The notes beneath the pieces were generated by a model. That model did not search any database and was not told where the DNA came from. It worked only from the letters and a program-made list of their open reading frames with translations. This document shows, in pieces, positions 37,813-46,070 of a stretch of 46,248 bases of DNA (within the stretch, counting starts at the first letter, position 1; the number at the start of each line of letters is the position of its first letter). The stretch is taken from contig CALRHH010000002.1 in the NCBI GenBank assembly GCA_943359395.1, positions 1 through 46,248 on the forward strand, in the 5' to 3' direction. The position numbers and the translations under genes were made by a program. The DNA comes from Candidatus Nomurabacteria bacterium (GTDB taxonomy: Bacteria; Patescibacteriota; Minisyncoccia; Phycocordibacterales; UBA2100).

Positions 37813-39121
37813 CCAATTTTAGAAATCGGTCGTTGCGTTCGTACTCGTTCTTAAACATCCCGAACGAGGCAAAGGCAGGACTAAACAACACCACGCCCGC
37901 TTTTGTCTTCTCCAACGCGGAGGTAATCGCGACCGCAAGGTCATGCGCTTCTTCATACGCAATTCCGGCTTTTTGCAAAGCTCCCGCGAGGCGCTCGGAA
38001 CCTTGATAATGAGGGTGGACGAGAAGAATAACGTTTGAAACTCTTTTCTTTATTTCTGAAACAAGTTCATCGAGTACCAACCCCTTCTCCGAGCCTCCGA
38101 CGATGAGCGTGCCCACACTGCCTACTGCGCGGAGCGCCGCAATCGTCGCTTCGGGAGTCGTTGCATTGTTGTCATTATAAAACTTCACTCCATGTATTTC
38201 TGTAACTAGCTGCAACCGGCCTTCGACTCCCTCGAATGATTCAAGTCCTGCCCTAATATCATCGTCCGCGAGTCCAAGCGCCTGCAGCGCGGCATTGGCG
38301 AAGGATGCGTTCTCGCGATTGTGCTCACCGAGAATTCTCAATTTCCACTCGGATGGTATCGGCTCCGGAATAATCGGGTCGAGCGGCGGCTCCGCTGAAC
38401 GGACTTTATCGGCTACCGTACTTCCCGCGATCAATACATTGCCCACATTTTGATACCTGAAAATATTTGCCTTGTCTGAAAAATACGCTTCCATGTCAGG
38501 ATAATAATTCTGGTGGTCGGGCATGAGATTCGTGAAAACGCTTATGTTCGGGCTTATTTTGAGGTCGCCGAATCCCTGCAACTGCCACGAATCGAGCTCC
38601 AAAACAGCAATGTCGCCCGACTGAATTTCGGGCAACATAGCTAAAGTTGATACTCCCCTCACGTTTCCTCCGAGATGCGCGCGCTTCCCTGCGTTTTGTA
38701 GAACATGAAATATCATGTGCGACACGGTGGTCTTGCCACGCGTTCCTGTAACGCCAACAATTCTTGCTCCTGCTTCCATCGCATATTTCGCAAAGAGCGC
38801 GGTCGACATGGCGACGGGCACGCCCGCAGAACGAGCAGCCGCGATCTCCTTCGAATCGAGTCGCACCCCTGCAGATTTTATGACGAGGTCGCATTCCTCA
38901 AAATCTTTGGTCTGATGCCCACCGAGGTGAAAGACAATGTTGGGATACTTTTTCAGTCGGTCGACCGATTCTGCAAGTTGCTCTTCTGTCTTAGTATCGG
39001 TCACTGTGACCTTCAACCCGCATTGCGCCAAAAATTCTGCATCACCAACGCCACGACCGAGAAGACCTAGTCCTAGGAGGGTGACTCGTTTTTCCTTGAA
39101 ATACGTCTCGTACTCTTTCAT
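37787..39121 (-). CDS. murD: UDP-N-acetylmuramoylalanine--D-glutamate ligase
   Basis: VTLLGLGLLGRGVGDAEFLAQCGLKVTVTDTK; GVTGTRGKTTVSHMIFHVL; FYNDNNATTPEATIAAL. Confidence 0.95.
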   Translation of the reverse strand: MKEYETYFKEKRVTLLGLGLLGRGVGDAEFLAQCGLKVTVTDTKTEEQLAESVDRLKKYPNIVFHLGGHQTKDFEECDLVIKSAGVRLDSKEIAAARSAGVPVAMSTALFAKYAMEAGARIVGVTGTRGKTTVSHMIFHVLQNAGKRAHLGGNVRGVSTLAMLPEIQSGDIAVLELDSWQLQGFGDLKISPNISVFTNLMPDHQNYYPDMEAYFSDKANIFRYQNVGNVLIAGSTVADKVRSAEPPLDPIIPEPIPSEWKLRILGEHNRENASFANAALQALGLADDDIRAGLESFEGVEGRLQLVTEIHGVKFYNDNNATTPEATIAALRAVGSVGTLIVGGSEKGLVLDELVSEIKKRVSNVILLVHPHYQGSERLAGALQKAGIAYEEAHDLAVAITSALEKTKAGVVLFSPAFASFGMFKNEYERNDRFLKLVTQTGDVA

Positions 39122-39864
39122 ACGCACTCAATGGTATACCGACCCTCAGGAAAAAGCTCGTGCACACGATTTCTGAAAGGAGCGGAGTCCACAGAAATTC
39201 TAAAGCAGAGGGAGCCCGTACCAGCACAATCAAACAGCCTCACAACCTCGTCCGCCACAAATTCTGCGGGATTTATGCATGCAATGCCTGAGAAAAAACG
39301 CTGCGCCTCCCCTCTGATGATGGGAAGAACAAGCGGATAATGGGTGCAACCGAGCAGCAAGGAGTCGTAGCGTTGGTCTCGTTTCTTTTTTAACGCCTCG
39401 TGCACTATCGTGCTCAGCGTTGCGTCATCCGCTCCAAATTCTATAGCTCCGGCCAACTCGGGGACCGCGAGCGACTCGAGTTCAACTACTCCCCTCAGTG
39501 CTTCCTCATAAATCTTCGAGTCTATCGTCGCTGGTGTCGCAATAAGAAGCACGCGCGTGCCTATGCGGGCCTTCATGCCTCGCGAAGTTGGTCGTGTCAT
39601 TTCAATGACCGGTGTCGTACCTGCCGCCCCCGCGAGGACCGATGCCGCGACGCTATTACACGCGCTAACTATTTCCGTCGCACCCATCTCTTTTAGAGTC
39701 GTGACTCCTGCGACCGTGAGATCAATGAGCTCTTGAGCGCTTCTCGTACCATATGGTGCGTGCGCGATGTCACCAAAGTACGAAATGTCTACGTGGGGCG
39801 CACGAGCACGCAAGGCTGACAAGACAGAAAGCCCTCCAGATCCCGAATCAAAAAGACCTATCAT
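39118..39864 (-). CDS. murI: Glutamate racemase
   Basis: IGLFDSGSGGLSVLSALRARAPHVDISYFGDIAHAPYGTRS; VSACNSVAASVL; LLLGCTHYPLVLPII. Confidence 0.97.
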   Translation of the reverse strand: MIGLFDSGSGGLSVLSALRARAPHVDISYFGDIAHAPYGTRSAQELIDLTVAGVTTLKEMGATEIVSACNSVAASVLAGAAGTTPVIEMTRPTSRGMKARIGTRVLLIATPATIDSKIYEEALRGVVELESLAVPELAGAIEFGADDATLSTIVHEALKKKRDQRYDSLLLGCTHYPLVLPIIRGEAQRFFSGIACINPAEFVADEVVRLFDCAGTGSLCFRISVDSAPFRNRVHELFPEGRYTIECV

Positions 39865-40946
39865 GAGAAATACATTTGGTATTCATTCTTTAAGAATTTT
39901 CCTAAACGCGCGAGGCCTTCTTCGATTTTTGGTATATCGAGTGCGTAACTAAAACGCAAACGATCTTGGGCACCGAACCACACGCCATCGTACGTGATTA
40001 GGTTGTAATGATAATAGAGGTCGTGCATCGCACGCGTGGAATTCTTTATCTTGGGAAGCACGTAAAAAGCACCCTCGGGTTTCCATAGGTCGAGACCGAG
40101 GTCGCGCAAACCGTTATAGATGATATCCCGCCGTTTCTGCCAGATTGGTACATGGGCCGCCACATAGGTGGAACGCTCACTCATCGCGGCAAGACCCATT
40201 GCTTGAGAAATGAGCGACGTATTCATTGACGTATGAGACTTCATTTCGACTACTCTTTCGACAAGCGTCCTATCAAGCGTGTGGAAATAACCAAGACGCA
40301 TACCACACATTGCGAAGGTCTTCGAAAAAGAGTTGATGGTAACAACACGCTTTCCCTTCATCGGATAATTTTCGCGGACATATATAAGGTCTCTGTAAAC
40401 CTCATCTGAAAGAAGAAAAATCCCAAGATTGTTACACAAATCTTCTATCTTTTTGAGTGTTTCAACCTCCTGCACTGTTCCGGTAGGATTTGACGGTGAA
40501 TTTATCATGATGGCTCGACATCCCTGAACCGCCTTCTCAAACGTATCGAAATTTATTTTTCCCTTCTCAAGCTCGTAGTACACGGGCGTCATCCCCGCGA
40601 GCTCTACGTTGTGCGGATATGAATAGTAATACGGACGAGGGAGGGCAACGCGCGCACCAGGCACTGCTATTGCGCGTAACACGAGGTCTATCGCTTCAGA
40701 AGCGCCGTTCGTAACAACAACTTCTTCGGGTGTAGCGCTCGGGTACTCCTTCGCTATTTCCTCGCGCAGTGCAAGTTCACCTTGTACCGAGCCGTACTTA
40801 AACTTTCTGAAATGCTCCAAAACGGCGAAGGCGGATGGTGGTGGTGGCAAATCCGGCTGACCAGAACCAAACGAAATCAAATCCCCTGCGCTTGCACCCT
40901 GTCCAATGAAGAACGCGGGACTCTTGATTTCTGGCTGCATTTTCAC
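39861..40946 (-). CDS. Class I/II pyridoxal-phosphate aminotransferase
   Basis: MINSPSNPTGTVQEVETLKKI; FLLSDEVYRDLIY; TINSFSKTFAMCGMRLGYFHT (PLP Lys). GTG at 40946 or ATG at 40940. Confidence 0.95.
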   Translation of the reverse strand: MKMQPEIKSPAFFIGQGASAGDLISFGSGQPDLPPPPSAFAVLEHFRKFKYGSVQGELALREEIAKEYPSATPEEVVVTNGASEAIDLVLRAIAVPGARVALPRPYYYSYPHNVELAGMTPVYYELEKGKINFDTFEKAVQGCRAIMINSPSNPTGTVQEVETLKKIEDLCNNLGIFLLSDEVYRDLIYVRENYPMKGKRVVTINSFSKTFAMCGMRLGYFHTLDRTLVERVVEMKSHTSMNTSLISQAMGLAAMSERSTYVAAHVPIWQKRRDIIYNGLRDLGLDLWKPEGAFYVLPKIKNSTRAMHDLYYHYNLITYDGVWFGAQDRLRFSYALDIPKIEEGLARLGKFLKNEYQMYFS

Positions 40947-40961
40947 ATCCTAGCAATATTT

Positions 40962-41025
40962 ACCCCGTTAGAGAATGGCTCACACTGAGCAGATGTAACG
41001 TGCCAAGCGAACTCTCTCACGGGGT
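40962..41025. repeat. Inverted-repeat-bounded intergenic element, family B
   Basis: ACCCCGTTAGAGA at 40962-40974 and TCTCTCACGGGGT at 41013-41025 (12/13 complementary). Confidence 0.75.
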
Positions 41026-41064
41026 TTACTTATTCGGAATCTGTTCTCGAGTCTGTTATACACC

Positions 41065-41092
41065 TTGCGCGAAAACGCGCGAAGAATACAAT
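41065..41092 (+). promoter_or_regulatory. Putative sigma70-type promoter upstream of riboswitch
   Basis: TTGCGC (41065-41070), 16-nt spacer, TACAAT (41087-41092). Confidence 0.45.
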
Positions 41093-41099
41093 ACGCATC

Positions 41100-41265
41100 C
41101 ACGGTTGATTGTCCTGAAGCCGAAAGGTCGAGGGAATCCGCAGTTAGAAAAAGCGGATAGGAAGTGGAGTTCGATTCTCCTACTGTGCCGCAACGGTAAT
41201 GCTCGCAAGAGACAAGTCCGGCCATCATCATCCGTCTCCCGAGCAGGAACCCATGCAGGTGTATT
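41100..41265 (+). ncRNA. Cobalamin (B12) riboswitch
   Basis: Conserved-core-like GGTT...GAGGGAA...GTGGAGTTCGATTCTCCTACTGTGCCGCAACGGTAATG followed by GACAAGTCCGGCC; matches the cobalamin riboswitch core consensus (GGGAA / GTG..AA..TCC / CTGTnCCGCAACGGTAA). Confidence 0.82.
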
Positions 41266-41289
41266 TTATACGCTGCATGCATCACGAAT

Positions 41290-41312
41290 CTCTGCTTTGG
41301 GCAGAGTTTTTT
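41290..41312 (+). terminator. Intrinsic terminator of the riboswitch expression platform
   Basis: CTCTGC-TTTGG-GCAGAG-TTTTTT between riboswitch and downstream ATG (41349). Confidence 0.8.
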
Positions 41313-41348
41313 GATTTTACGGGAAAAAAATCACATTGCTGACCACCT

Positions 41349-41876
41349 ATGTCATTCACAAAATACCTACTACTTGGTGCCACTACCATCCTCCTCGCGA
41401 GCGGTGCTTACCTTGCAGAACTATCGTTCCTCACATCATCCATACCAACTCCGCCTGTCAGCGAGATACCAGTAGCCACCTCCTCGGAGACGACACAATC
41501 GAATATCCAAGTAAAAACACCGCACGTACAGACCGAGGCCGTACTGAGTGTTGAGACACCCTCCCCCGAAGCAGCTTCGCCGCAATCCCCGAACGTCACA
41601 CTCTCCGTTGCTGAGAAATCATATCTTGCCTTTGCGCCATCAGGCTCGACCGTTCTCGATGTCATGCACACCCTCGCGTCCACAAGCAACTTCACGTTCA
41701 GCGGGAAGGACTATCCGTCTCTCGGATTCTTTGTGGATTCGATAAACGGAAAGAAGGCCGAGAGCGGTTACAACTGGATTCTCTACGTGGGCGGCAAACT
41801 ATCGGGCACGGGGGCATCTCAAACGACACTCAACCCTGGCGATACTGTCGAGTGGAGGTATGAAAAGAATTATTAA
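41349..41876 (+). CDS. Signal-anchored DUF4430 domain protein (transcobalamin beta-domain-like)
   Basis: GSTVLDVMHTLASTSNFTFSGKDYPSLGFFVDSINGKKAESGYNWILYVGGKLSGTGASQTTLNPGDTVEWRYEKNY: DUF4430 pattern; N-terminal TM. Confidence 0.88.
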   Translation: MSFTKYLLLGATTILLASGAYLAELSFLTSSIPTPPVSEIPVATSSETTQSNIQVKTPHVQTEAVLSVETPSPEAASPQSPNVTLSVAEKSYLAFAPSGSTVLDVMHTLASTSNFTFSGKDYPSLGFFVDSINGKKAESGYNWILYVGGKLSGTGASQTTLNPGDTVEWRYEKNY

Positions 41877-41893
41877 TAGTATCTTTTAATCGT

Positions 41894-44092
41894 ATGAAAA
41901 TCCGTTTCGTCTTTGTTGCACTCCTTGTATTAATCGCTCTTCCATTCAGCGTGCATGCAGACGACATCACTCCCCCCGTTGTAACCGCTCCTGTGGACCA
42001 AACGTTCGCGACAACAACAATCCCAGCGTTTCCCTCTCTTATCCCTGCTACCGCGACCGATGATACTGATCCAAGCCCTGTTGTCGCCTATACTCCGCAA
42101 TCCTTCTCACTCGGTACAACAACAGTGATATGGACTGCAACAGATACTGCGGGCAACGTTGCGACAATCACTTCACAAGTCGGCATCTACTCACCCGCAC
42201 CCGTTGAGACTGCAACGATCAAAATCTATGTCGGAACAACGCTCGCAACATCTGCCGTCGTCATACTTCCTACATCCGGTTCGCCTGACGTAAACCTTAC
42301 TCCGACAGGAAGCGGGACACCTCATACTGCACCGGCCCGTTCTGCCATAGCTATACTCGCATCTCTCGATGCGCAGACGGACGATTTTGATGTCACTCAG
42401 CTCGATTATTACAGCGGTCTCGGATTCCAAGTGAGCTGTGTTTCTATTCCATCGAGTACATCGACTCCCCTCTGTACGCTCTTCCCCCCATCGTGGCTTT
42501 TCGCGGTAAATGGTTCGGCACCTACCGTCGGCATGAGCGCAGTCGACCTCGGAGATGGAGACGTGATGCAGCTGTACTACTCATATGCAAGTTCGCGACA
42601 AGCGGTCATCGTCACGCCTTCCGTAGTAACAGGTTCGCCATTTACGGTTGAAGCCCGAGAACTCGACCCAGCAACAGGGACGTACCATGCTGCGACAGGG
42701 TTCACAATCGACCTCGGTACAGTGTCTGGCTTTACGTTTACAACCCTTCAATCCTCCCTCATAGACTCGAACGGAAAAGCAATATTCACTTTAAACGCGA
42801 CAGGTACCTATGCGGTCGCGCTCCAAGAAGACTACGACTTTCCTTCTACTTCATTCGTCGTAAACGAACCCGCAGCACCTTCCAACAGCGGAGGTGGAGG
42901 TGGGGGCACCGTGCATTTCCAACTCAACGTGCCCACAGCGCTTGCGTATCTGACGTCACAACAAAAAAGCGACGGTTCATTTAGCTCGCCCCTGTACTCT
43001 GATTGGGCTGCTCTCGCGTTTGCCGCTTCGGATGCAGGGACCGCGACGACAAACCTGCATGATTACCTAGCCGCCTCCACCCCGGCACTTTCGAGTGCAA
43101 CAGACTACGAACGGCACGCGATGGCGCTTATGACACTCGGTATCAATCCATACTCGGGCACGTCGGTGGACTATATCGCACGCATCGTCGGCGCGTTTGA
43201 TGGTACGCAAATCGGTGACAAGAGCCTCGACAACGACGATATCTTTGCGTTCTTTCCTCTCATGCGTGCGGGCTACACCACGAGCGATGACATCATCACA
43301 AAAACAGTTGCATTTATCGTTTCTCGGCAAACGCCAAGTGGCTCGTGGGATGGGAGCGTCGACGTGACGGCAGCGGCAATTCAAGCCCTTTCTCTTGTTC
43401 CATCTCTCCCAAACGTCTCCACAGCACTCACGAATGCAGAGGGATATTTGCGCTCGCAACAGCAAGCGAACGGTGGATTTGGCAATAGCTTCTCGACAAG
43501 CTGGGCTCTGCAAGCAATTGCAGCTCTTGGACAACTGCCGTCAAGCTGGATGCCGAGTGGTCTTACTCCTAATGACTATCTCGCATCACTCCAACAAACA
43601 GACGGCAGTATAGAGCCGACGGCGAGTAGCGCAGCTAATCGTGTGTGGGCGACCGCATACGCAATCCCCGCGAGCATGGGAAAAACGTGGAGCTCTCTCC
43701 TCTCCAGCTTCGCACGTCCTACAGGCTCTACCAACAATAGTAGCTCGCTTACAACGGTACTGACCGCTACGTCTACAACTCCCTTCGCGACAAGTACCCC
43801 CCTCATGGCAACATCAACAGCAGAAATAATCGCAACTTCCACGCCTTTCGTACAAACCGAGACCACGCTGACACTTTCGACGACATCAACAAGCTCTACG
43901 AAAATCACAACGACAAAACCGCAGCCGAAAGCAAAAGTCCTGGCGCCAAAAATAGTACAAATTCCCACTCAGCCGGCGACAACTCCAGCTACGACACCTA
44001 AAAACCAGACTGCCGCAGCTGCGAATGCGGGTGGTGGATTCCTCACCAGCCTCTGGAACTCAATAACCTCCTTCTTCTATCATCTGTTCTAA
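41894..44092 (+). CDS. Secreted multidomain protein: HYR-like + DUF4430-like + alpha/alpha toroid (squalene-cyclase/transcobalamin-like) + S/T-rich linker
   Basis: Signal peptide MKIRFVFVALLVLIALPFSVHA; HYR DITPPVVTAPVDQTFATTTI...GTTTVIWTATDTAGNVATITSQV; DUF4430 PPSWLFAVNGSAPTVGMSAVDLGDGDVMQLYYSY; toroid repeats ALAYLTSQQKSDGSFSSPLYSDWAALAFAA, FIVSRQTPSGSWDGSVDVTAAAIQAL, YLRSQQQANGGFGNSFSTSWALQAIAAL, YLASLQQTDGSIEPTASSAANRVWATAYAIPA. Confidence 0.88.
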   Translation: MKIRFVFVALLVLIALPFSVHADDITPPVVTAPVDQTFATTTIPAFPSLIPATATDDTDPSPVVAYTPQSFSLGTTTVIWTATDTAGNVATITSQVGIYSPAPVETATIKIYVGTTLATSAVVILPTSGSPDVNLTPTGSGTPHTAPARSAIAILASLDAQTDDFDVTQLDYYSGLGFQVSCVSIPSSTSTPLCTLFPPSWLFAVNGSAPTVGMSAVDLGDGDVMQLYYSYASSRQAVIVTPSVVTGSPFTVEARELDPATGTYHAATGFTIDLGTVSGFTFTTLQSSLIDSNGKAIFTLNATGTYAVALQEDYDFPSTSFVVNEPAAPSNSGGGGGGTVHFQLNVPTALAYLTSQQKSDGSFSSPLYSDWAALAFAASDAGTATTNLHDYLAASTPALSSATDYERHAMALMTLGINPYSGTSVDYIARIVGAFDGTQIGDKSLDNDDIFAFFPLMRAGYTTSDDIITKTVAFIVSRQTPSGSWDGSVDVTAAAIQALSLVPSLPNVSTALTNAEGYLRSQQQANGGFGNSFSTSWALQAIAALGQLPSSWMPSGLTPNDYLASLQQTDGSIEPTASSAANRVWATAYAIPASMGKTWSSLLSSFARPTGSTNNSSSLTTVLTATSTTPFATSTPLMATSTAEIIATSTPFVQTETTLTLSTTSTSSTKITTTKPQPKAKVLAPKIVQIPTQPATTPATTPKNQTAAAANAGGGFLTSLWNSITSFFYHLF

Positions 44093-44778
44093 GCGAAAAG
44101 CGGTCCGTACATATCGTCCTCTATAGCGATGTGAAGCTCGTAGGGAGTAATGGTATCGAGAAATTCGACGGGGGCTTCCTCGATGACAGCGAGCGGTTGT
44201 TGTTCTCTTCCTTCTCCCATCACCACAGTAGCGGCGGTCGCAAGTGAATCTGCGACATTAGTTTGCGTTATATTCATCGGCCGTCCGAATATATCGGGCG
44301 TTCCACGATAGTCGTGAACTCCGCTGAAACCTGCATATCCGAGCGCTACACCCACAACGCCTGCGCGCAGTGGTGCGACACGGCTGTCGGTAATGAGAAT
44401 ACCAAGTTCTTTTACTCCGTAATGCTTCGCTAATTCCGTGCGAAGAAACGCTGCGCTCTTGTAACTATCTTTTGGGAGTAGCACCAGCTTCCCGTCGCCA
44501 TTGGAATCGTCAATGCCCGCGTTTGCCATTGCCATCCCGTCTTTCACGGTGAGCGTCACATATTTTGTCGGAATCGCACGCTCGCTTTCTGAGCGAATCA
44601 ACTTCTCTTTCTCTTCGTCATTCGATACAACAGCCGTTCTCCCCTCGGAGAGCGCGACGATTTTCGACGTAACCGCGAGCACAGAACCATCAACAAGCGA
44701 CGGAATATGCGCCGTGATGAATTCTACGAGGCCCGCGCTTTCTTTAAATACTCGTGTGCGTACGGGCACTACCTTCAT
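44089..44778 (-). CDS. Coenzyme F420-0:L-glutamate ligase-like (CofE domain)
   Basis: VPVRTRVFKESAGLVEFITAHIPSLVDGSVLAVTSKIVALSEGR; LGILITDSRVAPLRAGVVGVALGYAGFSGVHDYRGTPDIFGRPMNITQTNVADSLATAATVVMGEG. Confidence 0.9.
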   Translation of the reverse strand: MKVVPVRTRVFKESAGLVEFITAHIPSLVDGSVLAVTSKIVALSEGRTAVVSNDEEKEKLIRSESERAIPTKYVTLTVKDGMAMANAGIDDSNGDGKLVLLPKDSYKSAAFLRTELAKHYGVKELGILITDSRVAPLRAGVVGVALGYAGFSGVHDYRGTPDIFGRPMNITQTNVADSLATAATVVMGEGREQQPLAVIEEAPVEFLDTITPYELHIAIEDDMYGPLFA

Positions 44779-45419
44779 GCGGATGCTTTGTTACGGAAAA
44801 ACCAGAGGCCAGCGTACGAAAGCGGCGTATATACAAAACCCATCGCCACCTTGAAAAGCCACCATGTGATGATGATGCGAATGAGAACAGGCGTCGGATA
44901 CACGCCAGCAAATGCGATGACCATGAAAAGGATCGTGTCGAGAAACTGCGACCAGAGATTTGAGAGATTTGAGCGAATCCAGAAATTTGTTTCCCCAAAC
45001 CATTTGCGGAAGAAAAAGAACGAGATGACGTCTTGGTATTCGGCGATGGCAAACGCGACGAGCGAGGCTATAGCGATACGGAGTGAAATCCCGAAGACAG
45101 TATTGTACGCAGGATGCACCCACTCGCCCGCCGTATCCCATGGGAGCGCGAGCGAGAGAAATGAGTAGAGGACGAACAGCGACGTTGCGATGAATCCGGC
45201 AAGAACGAACAGTTTTGCCATTTTCTTGCCATAGATTTCGCCGATGACGTCGGTCGTGAGAAAGACAAACGGGAATGAGAACACCGCGACGGAGACGTGG
45301 AGTCCAAGAATGAAAGGCATTATCTTGAGGCCGAGTGTATTCGCAGCAAAAAGCGACGCAAGGTAGACTGCGAGCGCTATAAAAATCTTCTTGGTATCTC
45401 GCTCAGTAAGCGCAGGCAT
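44775..45419 (-). CDS. Queuosine precursor transporter (YhhQ/DUF165 family)
   Basis: FAANTLGLKIMPF...FPFVFLTTDVIGEIYGKKMAKLFVLAGF...AEYQDVISFFFFRKWFGETNFWIRSNLSNLWSQFLDTILFMVIAFAG. ATG at 45419. Confidence 0.92.
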   Translation of the reverse strand: MPALTERDTKKIFIALAVYLASLFAANTLGLKIMPFILGLHVSVAVFSFPFVFLTTDVIGEIYGKKMAKLFVLAGFIATSLFVLYSFLSLALPWDTAGEWVHPAYNTVFGISLRIAIASLVAFAIAEYQDVISFFFFRKWFGETNFWIRSNLSNLWSQFLDTILFMVIAFAGVYPTPVLIRIIITWWLFKVAMGFVYTPLSYAGLWFFRNKASA

Positions 45420-45479
45420 AGAAGGCCGCATTCTAATGGATACGTGTCGGAAACACAACGTACTTGCTAGAATAGGCCG

Positions 45480-45986
45480 ATGCGTTGCATAGCTATCGCC
45501 GCCGTGACCATAGACGGGAAAATCGCCCTTGATGCGGGGCATTTCAGCGATTGGACCTCTCCTGAGGACAAGGAATTCTTACACAAAATGCTCGACGAAT
45601 CAGACGTGGTTGTCGTCGGCAACAATACATATAAAACGGCCATCGAGCCGCTCTCGAAACGCAACTGCATCGTGTTTACGGCGTCGGTAAGGACGAGCGA
45701 ACACAAGAGCGACATACTCACTTACTGTAACCCCGCATCGTCGGACTGCATCCCGCTCATGGAGAAATACAAGAAGGTCGCCGTTCTCGGCGGCACGCAG
45801 ACCTACACGTACTTCCTCGAGAACGACCTGCTCGACGAACTCTATCTCACCATCGAGCCGCTCGTCTTCGGTCGTGGGCTGAATCTTTTTGAATCAGAAA
45901 AAAACATCGAGGCGCACTTCCGCCTCGAATCGACAAAACGACTCAACGGAAAAGGTAGCCTGCTGCTGCATTACGTCAGGTCTTAG
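45480..45986 (+). CDS. Dihydrofolate reductase-fold / RibD C-terminal domain reductase
   Basis: AIAAVTIDGKIALDAGHFSDWTSPEDKEFLHKMLDESDVVVVGNNTYKTAIEPL; VAVLGGTQTYTYFLENDLLDELYLTIEPLVFGRGLNLF. Confidence 0.9.
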   Translation: MRCIAIAAVTIDGKIALDAGHFSDWTSPEDKEFLHKMLDESDVVVVGNNTYKTAIEPLSKRNCIVFTASVRTSEHKSDILTYCNPASSDCIPLMEKYKKVAVLGGTQTYTYFLENDLLDELYLTIEPLVFGRGLNLFESEKNIEAHFRLESTKRLNGKGSLLLHYVRS

Positions 45987-46070
45987 TGCCGAGGGCGGGA
46001 CTTGAACCCGCAAGACCTTGCGATCACTGCGCTCTGAACGCAGCGTGTTTGCCAATTTCACCACCTCGGC
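45987..46070 (-). tRNA. tRNA-Leu (anticodon CAG)
   Basis: Reverse strand GCCGAGGTGGTGAAATTGGCAAACACGCTGCGTTCAGAGCGCAGTGATCGCAAGGTCTTGCGGGTTCAAGTCCCGCCCTCGGCA: 7-bp acceptor, TTCAGAG anticodon loop, long class-II variable arm, no encoded CCA. Confidence 0.95.

Noticed and set aside
36203-39864. murC-murD-murI block as an unusual system
   Set aside because: Cell-wall genes in a partial dcw-like arrangement are ordinary; the order and the small convergent ORF 37549..37812 were noted but are not compelling.
41166-41182. tRNA T-arm-like GGAGTTCGATTCTCC
   Set aside because: Lies within the cobalamin riboswitch core; no acceptor, D or anticodon arms could be built around it.
42890-42910. GGAGGTGGAGGTGGGGGC low-complexity run
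   Set aside because: Encodes a Gly-rich interdomain linker (NSGGGGGGTVHF); ordinary for modular surface proteins.
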